Source: Nocardioides speluncae (GTDB taxonomy: Bacteria; Actinomycetota; Actinomycetes; Propionibacteriales; Nocardioidaceae). From it: a stretch of DNA of 64,000 bases. This document shows positions 35,011 to 43,687 of this stretch, one piece after another. A program made the position numbers and the translations under genes. The notes beneath the pieces are model-generated. The model was not told the DNA's origin, made no database searches, and saw only the letters and a program-made list of their open reading frames with translations. Numbering within the stretch: the first letter of the stretch is position 1; the number at the start of each line of letters is the position of its first letter. The DNA lies in NCBI RefSeq assembly GCF_003121585.1, contig NZ_QEOO01000042.1, forward strand, positions 124,001 through 188,000. The letters run 5' to 3'.

Positions 35011-35928
35011 TCAGAAGCCCAGTCGGCGCAGCTGCTTCGGGTCGCGCTGCCAGTCCTTGGCGACCTTGACGTGCAGGTCGAGGTAGACCGGCGTACCCAG
35101 CATCGCCTCGATCTGCTTGCGGGCGGCGGTGCCGACCTCGCGCAGCCGGGCGCCGCGGTGGCCGATCACGATCCCCTTCTGCGAGTCGCGCTCGACGAAG
35201 AGGTTGGCGTGGATGTCGAGCAGCGGCCTGTCGTCGGGGCGGCCCTCGCGCAGGCCCATCTCCTCGACTACCACCGCGATCGAGTGCGGCAGCTCGTCGC
35301 GGACGCCTTCCAGCGCGGCCTCCCGGATCAGCTCGGCGGCGATCGCCTCCTCCGGGGAGTCGGTCAGCTCGCCGTCCGGGTACAGCATCGGACCTTCGGG
35401 CATCATCCCGACCAGCAGGTCCTCAAGCAGCTTGACCTGTTCACCGGCCACCGCCGACACCGGCACGATCTCGGCCCACTCGGTCCCGGTCTCGGTGCCG
35501 AGCGCCTGGATCGAGAGCAGGTGGGCGCCGATCTGCTCGGGGGTCGCGAGGTCGGTCTTGGTGGCGACCGCGACCTTGGTGGTACGCCGTACCTTGGCCA
35601 GCTCGTTGACGATGAACCGGTCGCCCGGCCCGATCTTCTCGTTGGCCGGGAAGCAGACCGCGACCACATCGACCTCGGCCCAGGTGGTGGTGACCAGGTC
35701 GTTGAGCCGCTCCCCCAGCAGCGTCCGAGGGCGATGCAGGCCCGGGGTGTCGACCAGGATCAGCTGGGCGTCGTCGCGGTGCACGATGCCGCGGACCACG
35801 GTCCGGGTGGTCTGGGGGCGGGAGCTGGTGATCGCCACCTTGGTGCCGACGATCGCGTTGGTCAGCGTCGACTTGCCGGCGTTCGGCCGGCCGACGAACG
35901 ACGCGAAGCCGCTCTTGAACTCACTCAC
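35011..35928 (-). CDS. era: GTPase Era
   Basis: It binds 16S rRNA and assists 30S assembly. It has 305 residues from the GTG at 35928; the long frame upstream belongs to another gene's shadow. G1 is GRPNAGKST (13-21), the switch region is SSRPQTTR, G3 is DTPG and G4 is TKTD. The C-terminal KH domain has GIVIGHRGARLREVG. The start overlaps the stop of the siderophore-interacting gene by 4 bp, an unusual partner; in most relatives era follows corC and cdd, which here lie 8-14 kb away. Confidence 0.96.
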   Translation of the reverse strand: MSEFKSGFASFVGRPNAGKSTLTNAIVGTKVAITSSRPQTTRTVVRGIVHRDDAQLILVDTPGLHRPRTLLGERLNDLVTTTWAEVDVVAVCFPANEKIGPGDRFIVNELAKVRRTTKVAVATKTDLATPEQIGAHLLSIQALGTETGTEWAEIVPVSAVAGEQVKLLEDLLVGMMPEGPMLYPDGELTDSPEEAIAAELIREAALEGVRDELPHSIAVVVEEMGLREGRPDDRPLLDIHANLFVERDSQKGIVIGHRGARLREVGTAARKQIEAMLGTPVYLDLHVKVAKDWQRDPKQLRRLGF

Positions 35929-36713
35929 TGCTGTGCCTCTCGCGCCGCGTCGTAGTCCGCCCAGATCTGGTCGTCGCTCTTGCCTGCTGCCTTGCCTGCG
36001 CGCCAGATCGGCCCGGGGTCGATGGCCCGGTCGACAGCGCGGGGCTGCCGCGGCTGGCCGCTGCGCCAGTAGCCCATCACGTCGTACGCCGTGCTCGGCA
36101 GCTTGACCTCGCGCATCAGGTGCTTGCGGATCGCGCGCATCTGCGCCGACTCGCCGGCCATCCAGAAGTAGCCCTCGCCGTCCGGCCACTCGATCGCCTC
36201 GACCACCGACGCGGTCGCGGTCTCGGCGCCGGGCGGCGGCTCGACCCAGGTGACGTCTCCGACGACGTACCCGTCGATCTCGCCGTGCGGCGCCTCCACC
36301 CAGGCGGTGACCGGGAGGTCGGTGACGGTCTCGGTGATCCGGGCGATCGCCGGCAGCGCGGTCAGGTCGCCGACCAATAGCAGCCAGCCCGCGGTGTCTG
36401 GCATCTTGAACGAGGCCTTCGGCTCACTGATCGTGACGGTGTCGCCGACGCAGTCGGTCGACGCCCACTCGGTGACCAGGCCGTGCTCGTGGACCACGAC
36501 GTCGAGGGTGAGCTGGCCGTCGCGCCAGGACCGCACCGTGTAGTAGCGGGTCTGGAACTGTCCCGGCACCGTCAGCGCGACCCACTCGTCTGGCACCCCG
36601 GTCGACGCGAACCCGACGAGCCCGTCGCCCCCGAGCACGATCCGCACGAAGTGCGACGACAGCTGCTCACGGCGTACGACCTCCGCCTGGAACTGTTGCG
36701 CCCGCGTGCTCAC
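35925..36713 (-). CDS. Siderophore-interacting protein (ViuB-like flavin reductase)
   Basis: This has 262 residues. The FAD-binding R-Y-Y-T-V-R motif (FQTRYYTVRSWR) and the NAD-binding region GWLLLVGDLTALPAIARI identify the ViuB/YqjH family, which reduces ferric siderophores in the cytosol. YFWMAGESAQMRAIRKHL is the C-terminal family signature. TAGGGT six bases before GTG suggests a leaderless promoter. No iron box is evident upstream. It is coupled to era by overlap. Confidence 0.88.
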   Translation of the reverse strand: MSTRAQQFQAEVVRREQLSSHFVRIVLGGDGLVGFASTGVPDEWVALTVPGQFQTRYYTVRSWRDGQLTLDVVVHEHGLVTEWASTDCVGDTVTISEPKASFKMPDTAGWLLLVGDLTALPAIARITETVTDLPVTAWVEAPHGEIDGYVVGDVTWVEPPPGAETATASVVEAIEWPDGEGYFWMAGESAQMRAIRKHLMREVKLPSTAYDVMGYWRSGQPRQPRAVDRAIDPGPIWRAGKAAGKSDDQIWADYDAAREAQQ

Positions 36714-36778
36714 CCGCCAACCCTAGTTTGCGCACGGCCCAGCTACGTCATTCGGTTCGGCCGCTATTGCCGCCACCA

Positions 36779-36842
36779 CGTATGACGTCCCGCGGGACGT
36801 CATACGAACCGTCACCCATGGCGACCGGTTCGTATGACGTCC
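36779..36842. repeat. Overlapping palindromes giving two exclusive hairpins
   Basis: 36779-36806 is a perfect 28-bp palindrome (unit CGTATGACGTCC and its complement). Its right half, 36795-36810, also pairs perfectly with 36827-36842. The three copies of the unit therefore permit two alternative stems. It lies between the siderophore-interacting gene and the end of tmsB. Confidence 0.85.
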
Positions 36843-36851
36843 GCGAGCCGC

Positions 36852-38129
36852 TCAGCTGAGCCAGGTGGGGCGGAGGGGGAAGGGCGGGGTGCCGTCGTCG
36901 GCGGTCTTGGCGGCGAGCACGTGGGTGAGCTGGAGCTCGTTGCGCTCGAAGGCGATGCGCGAGCCGCACATGTAGAGGCCCCACACCCGAGCGGTGCCGA
37001 TCCCGACCTCGTCCACGCACGCGTCCCAGTTGTCGACCAGGTTCTGGCACCAGCCGGCGAGGGTCTTCGCGTAGTGCTCGCGGAGGTTCTCGACGTGCTG
37101 CACCTCGAGGCCGACGTTCTGCGCCTCGGTCACGATCTTGCCGGCGCCGGTGAGCTCGCCGTCCGGGAAGACGTAGCGGTCGATGAACGCGCCCGTCGAC
37201 TCGCCACGGTTGTGCGGACGGGTGATGCAGTGGTTGAGCAGCCGGCCGCCGGTCTTGAGCCGGTCACGCAGGAAGGAGAAGTACGCCGGGTAGTTCTTGA
37301 CCCCGATGTGCTCGGTGAGGCCGATCGAGCTGACCGCGTCGAAGTTCGACTCGACCACGTCGCGGTAGTCGGAGTGCCGGACCTCGGCCAGGTCGCCGAG
37401 CCCCTCCCGGTCGATCGCCGCCTTGGCCCACTCGGCCTGCTTCAGCGACAGCGTGACCCCGATCGCCTTCACGCCGTACTCACGCGCGGCGTGCCGGACC
37501 ATGCCGCCCCAGCCGCAGCCGACGTCGAGCAGCCGGTCGCCGGGCTTGAGGTCCAGCTTGCGGCAGACCAGGTCGTACTTCTCGGCCTGCGCCTCCTCCA
37601 GCGTCGAGTCCTGGGTCGGGTAGACCGCGCAGGTGTAGGTCATCGACGGGCCGAGCACCATCTCGTAGAACCGGTTCGACACGTCGTAGTGGTGGTGGAT
37701 GGCCTCGGCATCGCGCTCCTTGGAGTGCCGCAGCCCCTCCACCAGACGGCGCCACCGTGGCAGGTGCTCCTGTACCGGGACCGGCGGCATCTTGAGGTGC
37801 TCGACCCCGAGTCCGCGCACCAGCCGGACTGCCTCCAGCGGGCTCGGCGTCCGGAAGTCGAAGTGGTTGAGCATCGCCGCCATCGCGGGGTACGGGTCGC
37901 CCGGGTGGGCGCCGATCATCTCGAGGTCGCCCATGACGTACGCGCGCGCCAGACCGAGCTGGCCGGGCGCAGTGAGGATGTAGGAGAGCCCCCGCTCGTT
38001 GAGCAGGTTCAAGGTGACCTCGGCGTCGGGCGGACCGGTCTCGCTGCCGTCGTATGCCGTGAACCGGACGGTCATGCCGTCCTTGAGGAGGGTGTTGATC
38101 GCCGCACCAATGGTGATGGTCTCGGTCAT
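36852..38129 (-). CDS. tmsB: Fatty-acid 10-methylene methyltransferase (TmsB-like, cyclopropane synthase family)
   Basis: This S-adenosylmethionine enzyme methylates oleoyl phospholipid chains to 10-methylene fatty acids, a step toward tuberculostearic acid. It has 425 residues. The SAM site is LLDVGCGWGG (200-209) and HHHYDVSNRFYE (145-156) is the cyclopropane-synthase family marker. The N-terminal 130 residues are the lipid-binding extension. Assignment to TmsB rather than ordinary Cfa rests on the tmsA neighbour, whose stop overlaps its ATG by 4 bp. 10-Methyl fatty acids are known in Nocardioidaceae. Confidence 0.85.
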   Translation of the reverse strand: MTETITIGAAINTLLKDGMTVRFTAYDGSETGPPDAEVTLNLLNERGLSYILTAPGQLGLARAYVMGDLEMIGAHPGDPYPAMAAMLNHFDFRTPSPLEAVRLVRGLGVEHLKMPPVPVQEHLPRWRRLVEGLRHSKERDAEAIHHHYDVSNRFYEMVLGPSMTYTCAVYPTQDSTLEEAQAEKYDLVCRKLDLKPGDRLLDVGCGWGGMVRHAAREYGVKAIGVTLSLKQAEWAKAAIDREGLGDLAEVRHSDYRDVVESNFDAVSSIGLTEHIGVKNYPAYFSFLRDRLKTGGRLLNHCITRPHNRGESTGAFIDRYVFPDGELTGAGKIVTEAQNVGLEVQHVENLREHYAKTLAGWCQNLVDNWDACVDEVGIGTARVWGLYMCGSRIAFERNELQLTHVLAAKTADDGTPPFPLRPTWLS

Positions 38130-39517
38130 CGTCTTCTCACCGCCTTGTCGTAGAGATTCGTCAACCTGTCTGCTGCGTCGTACCGCTGCTTCACCGCCGC
38201 GAGATGAGCCCCGTTGTAGAGCTCATCGAAGGTCGCCTTGTCATAGAAAGCCTCGGAGTAGAGCGACTTATGCCCGTCGAGCTCGTGCACCTTGGCCTCG
38301 ATCGCCCGGTTGCGCGGCGCGTCCGGCGCGTCCGGTCCCACCGCGACGGCGCCCCAGAAGCCGACGTTGACGTAGGTGGTGCCGGCCGTCAGCGGGTACG
38401 ACGGCCAGGTACGGGCGCTGCCTTCGCCGTCGGGCTCGCGGAGCCGGAGCGGGCACAGCCACACCGGCCGCATCCCGACCTCCGCGTCGAACCAGGCCAG
38501 GAACTCCGGCAGCCGGTCCACCGGCACCTCGATGTCCTGGATCACCTTCTCCGCCTGCGGCCGCCCGGCCCTACGGTCGAGGCGGGCCGCGACGCCGAGC
38601 TTGGTGTCCAGCGCGACGAGCTTCCAGTAGACGTCGGAGCGGCGGTAGCGGCGCGGCCAGAGCCGGCGTACGACGGGGTGCTGGGCGCCGAACGCCCGGC
38701 TGCACCAGAACCAGTCGGTGTCCCAGCGCCACAGATAGTCGTAGAAGCCGAGGTGGTCGATCTCGCGCCGCTGGAGCGACTTGTAGAAGACGTCCTGCCG
38801 CGTGTAGTCGCTGGTCGGGCCGTCGGCGTCGTCCCAGCGCGCGAGCGTCAGGTAGCCCTCCCCCGGCTCGAACACCACGCCGTCCAGCCCGTCGACCCGC
38901 TCGCCGTGCCACTCACGGGTCTCGGTGATCTCCTCGATCGCCTTCGCCAGCAGCTGGAAGTCGTCGAACCGGACGTGGCGCAGCGCGACCTGCCCCGGCA
39001 CCGGCTCCAGCTCGATCTTCAGCCGGGTCGCGTAGCCCAGCGAGCCGTAGGAGTTCGGGAAGGTCGCGAAGAGGTCGGCGTGCTCGTTGTCCGGTGTCGC
39101 GATCACCACCTCGCCGCCGCCGGTGAGGATGTCCATCTCCAGGACGCTCTCGTGAGGCAGGCCGCTGCGGAAGCTGGTCGACTCGATGCCCAGGCCGGTC
39201 ACGGCGCCGCCCAGGGTGATCGTGCGCAGCTGGGGTACGACGAGCGGGATCAGGCCGTGCGGCAGGGTCACGTCGACCAGGTCCTCGTAGGTGCACATGC
39301 CCTGGACGTCGGCCGTGTGCTTGACCGGGTCCAGCGCGATCACGCCGCCGAGCCCGCTCACGTCCAGCCCCGGCGCGTCTGTCTTCGCCCGCGGGCGGAA
39401 CAGGTTCGAGGTCTTCTTGGCCAACCGCACGGGCGCGTCCGCCGGTATGGCGTCGTACGACTCTTGGAGCCGGGCGACCGCCTCCCGGTGCTGGTCCCAG
39501 CCGACAGGAGAGCTCAC
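38126..39517 (-). CDS. tmsA: FAD-dependent 10-methylene fatty acid reductase (TmsA-like)
   Basis: This reduces the 10-methylene group to 10-methyl. It has 463 residues from the GTG at 39517. The N-terminal FAD_binding_4 domain has TADVQGMCTYEDLVDVTLPH, VVPQLRTITLGGAVTGLGIES and NSYGSLGYATRLKIELEP. The C-terminal half (RRYRRSDVYWKLVAL, MRPVWLCPLR) matches the DIMINUTO/DWARF1-like branch seen in actinobacterial Rv0449c relatives. The gene order tmsA-tmsB with overlap is the same as in known tms loci. No tmsC-like gene is seen nearby. Confidence 0.82.
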   Translation of the reverse strand: MSSPVGWDQHREAVARLQESYDAIPADAPVRLAKKTSNLFRPRAKTDAPGLDVSGLGGVIALDPVKHTADVQGMCTYEDLVDVTLPHGLIPLVVPQLRTITLGGAVTGLGIESTSFRSGLPHESVLEMDILTGGGEVVIATPDNEHADLFATFPNSYGSLGYATRLKIELEPVPGQVALRHVRFDDFQLLAKAIEEITETREWHGERVDGLDGVVFEPGEGYLTLARWDDADGPTSDYTRQDVFYKSLQRREIDHLGFYDYLWRWDTDWFWCSRAFGAQHPVVRRLWPRRYRRSDVYWKLVALDTKLGVAARLDRRAGRPQAEKVIQDIEVPVDRLPEFLAWFDAEVGMRPVWLCPLRLREPDGEGSARTWPSYPLTAGTTYVNVGFWGAVAVGPDAPDAPRNRAIEAKVHELDGHKSLYSEAFYDKATFDELYNGAHLAAVKQRYDAADRLTNLYDKAVRRR

Positions 39518-39578
39518 ATCTCCAAACCTAGCGGCACATCTGATGCCTGCGCATAGATGTTTTTCAACCCGTGGAAGC

Positions 39579-40874
39579 TCAGCCGACCGCCGCTTGCGCG
39601 AGCAGCGCGGAGTCGACCTGGCTGTCGCGCCGGTCGAGCCGCGCCTTCAGCCGGTCGGCGGCCAGGTCGAGCCGGCCGGCGTCGATCAGCACCCGGATAA
39701 CGGTGTCGTCGAAGACCTCGCGCTGGGCGTTCGAGCCGCCGATCCTGATGAACGACGGCTCGGCCCGCAGCAGCAGGTCGGCGGCGGTGGCACTGTCGCC
39801 CTCGACGTACGACGCCAGCCCGAGCACCAGGTCCGGGAGTACGTCGGCCGCGCCGGGCACGTCGTACTCGTGCGACTTGGCGGCCAGCCGGCGCAGCCCG
39901 TCGGCGTCGCCGGCGCTGGCCAGGCCGAGCGCGATGTGGGCGCCGGTGAACACGAACGTCAGCCCGTCGACCAGCGGTGCGACCGCCTCGCCGACCGACT
40001 GCCCAGCCGACTGGGCCACCGGGTCGCTGCCGTAGGGCACCAGCCCGGACAGCTGACAGCGCCACAGCAGCGACGTGGCGTCGCTGATCCGCTTCCCGGT
40101 GATCGGCGCGATGCCGGCGACGTACCGGGCCAGCGCCGCCGCTCCGTCGCCGAGGGCCAGCTCGTGGAGTGCGGCGTGCCAGCGGAGGTGTCCGGTGAGG
40201 TCGGCGGCCTGGTCGGTGCTGGGCAGCCAGCCGTCGAGCCAGGCCAGGCCAGACACGTGGTCGCCGGTCTCGAAGTAGACGTGCGCCAGCGGATGCGCGC
40301 CCACCAGACTGGCCGGGTGCTGGTCGAGGACCTTGGTCGCCAGCCGGTGCGCCTCGTCGAGGTCGCCGAGGTCCTGCGCGTTCATCGCGAGATAGCCGAG
40401 CAGCGCGGGATGGTCGCCGACGAGGTCAACCGCGCGGCGCAGCCGCGCGGTGTTCTTGGCGTAGCGGTCGGGGTCGGCCACCCGCTCGTCGAAGAAGACC
40501 GCGATGTCCAGCCCGACCAGGTCGTCGGGGAACTCCTCGTTGTGCTGCAGCCACGTGGTGTACGACGCCCACAGGCCGACCCGGACCGTCGCCCGGGTCG
40601 CCGACACCAGCGACCGCTCCCAGTCGTGGTCGGCGCGACCCGCGAGCGCGGCTGTCAGCTCGGCGTCTGCGTCGATCCCGGGCACCCCACCGATCACGGC
40701 AAGCAGCGCGCCCATCGCCCGGCCCACCGCGAAGGTCGGGTCGGCCTCGACCACCTCCCGCAGCACGTCCTCACCGCCGGTCGTGCGCGCGAAGTAGACG
40801 TCGAGGAAGCGGTTCCAGTGCGCAGCCGCCTCGCTCGTCGCCGACAGCGGCCGTCCCCACGCGTCCGTGCTCAT
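39579..40874 (-). CDS. Tetratricopeptide-repeat protein (TTC38-like)
   Basis: This has 431 residues from the ATG at 40874. All-helical TPR-like units are visible, for instance AVDLVGDHPALLGYLAMNAQ, LGDLDEAHRLATKVLDQHP and HVSGLAWLDGWLPSTD. The overall pattern fits the TTC38 family, whose biochemical role is unknown. It is cytosolic. TAACGT seven bases before ATG suggests a leaderless start. Upstream is the divergent sigma-factor cassette, so both may share a control region. Confidence 0.78.
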   Translation of the reverse strand: MSTDAWGRPLSATSEAAAHWNRFLDVYFARTTGGEDVLREVVEADPTFAVGRAMGALLAVIGGVPGIDADAELTAALAGRADHDWERSLVSATRATVRVGLWASYTTWLQHNEEFPDDLVGLDIAVFFDERVADPDRYAKNTARLRRAVDLVGDHPALLGYLAMNAQDLGDLDEAHRLATKVLDQHPASLVGAHPLAHVYFETGDHVSGLAWLDGWLPSTDQAADLTGHLRWHAALHELALGDGAAALARYVAGIAPITGKRISDATSLLWRCQLSGLVPYGSDPVAQSAGQSVGEAVAPLVDGLTFVFTGAHIALGLASAGDADGLRRLAAKSHEYDVPGAADVLPDLVLGLASYVEGDSATAADLLLRAEPSFIRIGGSNAQREVFDDTVIRVLIDAGRLDLAADRLKARLDRRDSQVDSALLAQAAVG

Positions 40875-40937
40875 ACTGGCCACGTTAATCAGTGACGGAC
40901 TCGGCACAACCCCAGAGGCTCCTCGACGCATCAACAC

Positions 40938-40964
40938 GGCAACCGAAGAAAAACATCTGTCGAG
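40938..40964 (+). promoter_or_regulatory. Possible ECF-type promoter of the sigma cassette
   Basis: GGCAACC (40938-40944), a 16-bp gap, then CGAG (40961-40964) precede the sigma gene by 9 bases. The spacing equals that of the better GGAACT-N16-CGTT site at the second cassette. The -10 match is weak. Confidence 0.3.
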
Positions 40965-40973
40965 AGGTAAGGC

Positions 40974-41495
40974 GTGCGCGACACCAAGGAACAGGAGTTC
41001 GCCGACTTCTTCCACGCATCGTGGCGCCGGCTCTACCCCGCCACGTTCGCGATCGCCGGCGATGCCCAGTTGGCCGAGGATGCGCTGCAGACGGCGTTCT
41101 CGAAGGCGTACGCCGCGTGGCCGAAGATCTCTATGGCGATCAGCCCGCTGGCGTACGTCCGCCGAATCGCGGTCAACGAGGTTCTGGCGGTGCGACGCCG
41201 GGCGTGGTTCCGATCGGAGCGGCCGACTGCGGTGCTCGACGAGGACCGCGCTGGCCGGGGCCACGAGGACGGCGTGGTCGAGCACGACTCGATGTGGCGG
41301 GCGGTGTGCGAACTGCCGCCACGGCAGCGCGCGATCGTCGTACTCCGCTACTACGAGGACCTCGATGAGGCGCAGATCGCCGAGGTCCTCGGGTGTAGCC
41401 GCGGCACCGTGAAGTCGCAGGCCTCGTCCGCCCTGGCCAACCTGCGGCGGCTCTACGACACCGAACCCGATCTGAACGGAGCCCGAGATGCCTGA
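40974..41495 (+). CDS. SigE-family RNA polymerase sigma factor
   Basis: This is an ECF sigma factor of 173 residues from the GTG at 40974 (AGAGGTAAGG upstream). Region 2 is FFHASWRRLYPATFAIAGD with QLAEDALQTAFSKAYAAW. Region 4 is LPPRQRAIVVLRYYEDLDEA and EVLGCSRGTVKSQASSALANL. It belongs to the actinobacterial SigE-like ECF group with a cognate membrane partner. Its stop overlaps the start of the next gene by 8 bp, so the partner is probably its anti-sigma or output protein. Confidence 0.9.
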   Translation: MRDTKEQEFADFFHASWRRLYPATFAIAGDAQLAEDALQTAFSKAYAAWPKISMAISPLAYVRRIAVNEVLAVRRRAWFRSERPTAVLDEDRAGRGHEDGVVEHDSMWRAVCELPPRQRAIVVLRYYEDLDEAQIAEVLGCSRGTVKSQASSALANLRRLYDTEPDLNGARDA

Positions 41496-42738
41496 CCTGA
41501 CTGAACCTCACTGGAATGGCGACCAGCTTGTCGCCGAGAGCCTCGCCCGCCGGCTGGACGGACTCGAGCCACCCGCTGGCAACCTGGCCGCGGTCACCAG
41601 ACAGGGAAGTCGCCTTCGCCGACGCCGCGCCAGCTTCGTAGCGACGGCCGGACTGGCGGCCGTCGCCTGCGGCGCCGTGATCGCCGGCCAGGCGATGATC
41701 GGCGGGCCCGGCGGCTCCGCCGAGGCCTACGCCCCGCTCGGCGCGCTCGACCTCAGCAAGGGGCTGCGCGCCTACTCGGTGGGCGACGGCAAGGTCCACC
41801 TGGCCGGCCGGACGTTCGACGAGGGCGACGTCCGCTACCTCGACACCTCGGCCCGCGCCGTCCCCGCCGGTGTGGTCTTCTTCGACTCCAAGCTGCGGCC
41901 GCACCTGCTCGACGCGAGCGGCAACGTGTCCCGGCTGGGTGACGGGTCGACGGCCGGGCTGGACGACTTCTACCCCACCACGGTCGCCGACGTCACCAGC
42001 AGCGTGGTCGGCTGGACGGTCCGGCACGACGACCGGATCCAGATCGTGCTGTACGACGTGGACGCGCGCGAGCAGGTCGGCACCCGCGACGTGCCGTGTG
42101 CGGGCGACGCCTGCGACGACGTACGGCTGGACGGGCTGGACGACGGCATCGCCTTCGTCCGCACCCCCGACGGCATGTTCACCTGGGACACGGGCGACGA
42201 CAGCTGGACCAAGATCGCCGGGCCGGAGACCCGGATCGCCGACGTCCACAACGGCGTCGTACTCCACGACGGCCCGGCCCCGACCCACACCGGGCCGGTT
42301 GCCGACTGGCGGTTCGTCAGCGGCGCGATCGATGCCCAGCTCACCTTCGACGGCAAGTACGTCCTGAACTGGTCGAGCACGCTGAAGGCGACCACTCCCG
42401 GTGCGCCGGACCTGAAGCTCGACGTACCGGTGGATGACCTGGGCTTCTACACCATCGACACCGACGGCTCGGTCCTGGTCGCGATGATGGGCGGCGACGG
42501 GTCCACCGAGGCCAGGCCAGCCGACCCGGGCACGCTCCCGGAGCTCGGCACGGAGCCGGGGGCCGAGGTGACGCTCAAGGTTCCGCTCAGCGATATGGCC
42601 AGCCCCGGCGAGGAACTGCCGAGCGACTCGACGTACAAGGACACCTTCTTCGACTGCGAGGTCCCGTCCGGCGAATGCGAGAAGCTCGGCGAACACGAGG
42701 TCAACGGCGACCCGATGTTCGTGGGCAACGACATGTAG
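41488..42738 (+). CDS. Membrane-anchored beta-propeller-like protein, partner of the sigma factor
   Basis: This has 416 residues. A short cytosolic segment with an RLRRRR patch at about 42-48 precedes a membrane helix (about residues 50-70). The long extracellular part has repeated beta blades (VVGWTVRHDDRIQIVLYDV, DGIAFVRTPDGMFTWDTGDD, DLGFYTIDTDGSVLVAMMGG). No classical zinc anti-sigma motif is seen. Position and topology suggest it controls, or is controlled by, the overlapping sigma factor. Family not recognised beyond actinobacterial sigma-linked proteins. Confidence 0.75.
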   Translation: MPDLTEPHWNGDQLVAESLARRLDGLEPPAGNLAAVTRQGSRLRRRRASFVATAGLAAVACGAVIAGQAMIGGPGGSAEAYAPLGALDLSKGLRAYSVGDGKVHLAGRTFDEGDVRYLDTSARAVPAGVVFFDSKLRPHLLDASGNVSRLGDGSTAGLDDFYPTTVADVTSSVVGWTVRHDDRIQIVLYDVDAREQVGTRDVPCAGDACDDVRLDGLDDGIAFVRTPDGMFTWDTGDDSWTKIAGPETRIADVHNGVVLHDGPAPTHTGPVADWRFVSGAIDAQLTFDGKYVLNWSSTLKATTPGAPDLKLDVPVDDLGFYTIDTDGSVLVAMMGGDGSTEARPADPGTLPELGTEPGAEVTLKVPLSDMASPGEELPSDSTYKDTFFDCEVPSGECEKLGEHEVNGDPMFVGNDM

Positions 42739-42748
42739 GCCACACGCC

Positions 42749-43594
42749 TCAGGCGACAAGCCGTCCACGGCCCGGCGACGGGCCGTGGACGGCTTGGTCG
42801 ATCGTGACAGCGACGTAGGTCGGCGAGTGCATCACCTGGTCCCAGGTGAACCTGAGCACCGTCCAGCCGTGCACCACCAGGGCGTTGTACCGCCAGCAGT
42901 CGCGATCATGGTCAGACTTCTTGGCATGCCAGGTCCAAGAGTCGGCCTCCAGCACCAGCCTTCGTTCGCGATCGACCACGTCGGGATGGAGGGTCACCTC
43001 CCCAACGTCGATGGGTGGCTGTGGAAGCACATCAAGCCCGCAGTCCAGAGGGATCGCGCGCAGCACGGATTCGAACGGGTTGGCGGCGCCGCGGTCGGCA
43101 TGGGCCGCCACCCGTCGGGCCTTCCCAGCGCTACGCCCCTTGCACGCACGCACGGCGTAGCAACTCGCCCCGCCCGATGTCGCCGGCCCGCAGCGCGGAG
43201 TCTGCGACTGCAAGCGCCTCGTGAACGGAAGAGCACGAGCGCAGTCGACGACGGTGCGCAGCTTGCTGGTGACATGTCCGCAGATCTCGTCCGTCCCAAG
43301 GTTGCTCCAGTGCATCTCGACGGTCGCCTGGGTGTCCGGTGGTATCCGGCGGCCACGGCGCACCGTCACCGACGGGCGCTCCGGGACGGTCTTCACCTTC
43401 CAGCCCCAGTGCAGGGCGGCGCTGGTGTGGGACACGACGCCGGACAGCTCGGCGGCACGTCGCAGGACCCCGGCCTCCGGCAAGGCGTACCGATGGCGAG
43501 CGACGCGCCAGATCTCGCCGCGCCTGCGCGCCGTACGCACCCGACACACTGTCGTCATGGAGAGCAGCTCCGAGCGCGTTGCCACGCCGGTCAT
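42749..43594 (-). CDS. DUF559-domain protein (AbiEi-like N-terminus) with an out-of-frame stretch
   Basis: This has 281 residues. The N-terminus GEIWRVARHRYALP resembles AbiEi-type winged helices. The C-terminal DUF559 region, a Vsr-like endonuclease fold, has NPFESVLRAI...LHPDVVDRERRLVLEADSWTWHAKKSDHDRDCWRYNAL...VLRFTWDQV. Between residues about 122 and 153 the expected family sequence is missing from this frame. The next frame instead reads HEALAVADSALRAGDIGRGE, the normal family motif. Two compensating one-base shifts would explain it. Function is probably nucleic-acid related but unproven; it may be damaged. Confidence 0.72.
   Translation of the reverse strand: MTGVATRSELLSMTTVCRVRTARRRGEIWRVARHRYALPEAGVLRRAAELSGVVSHTSAALHWGWKVKTVPERPSVTVRRGRRIPPDTQATVEMHWSNLGTDEICGHVTSKLRTVVDCARALPFTRRLQSQTPRCGPATSGGASCYAVRACKGRSAGKARRVAAHADRGAANPFESVLRAIPLDCGLDVLPQPPIDVGEVTLHPDVVDRERRLVLEADSWTWHAKKSDHDRDCWRYNALVVHGWTVLRFTWDQVMHSPTYVAVTIDQAVHGPSPGRGRLVA
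42757..42796. terminator. 18-bp hairpin with GCGA loop between convergent genes
   Basis: 42757-42774 pairs perfectly with 42779-42796; the loop is GCGA, a GNRA tetraloop. It follows the sigma-partner stop by 18 bp and lies inside the last codons of the DUF559 gene. There is no T-run. A bidirectional terminator is the simplest reading. Confidence 0.6.
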
Positions 43595-43687
43595 CCACAG
43601 GGGTACACCCGGCCTACCAATGTGGGGGCTAGGATCGCGTGGGCTCGGCGCGTCGCGAAGTTTGGTCGTTGGGGCGGTTGGCCCGAG

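Noticed and set aside
36713-36778. Iron box before the siderophore-interacting gene
   Set aside because: Inspected for TTAGG-type repeats; none found in the spacer.
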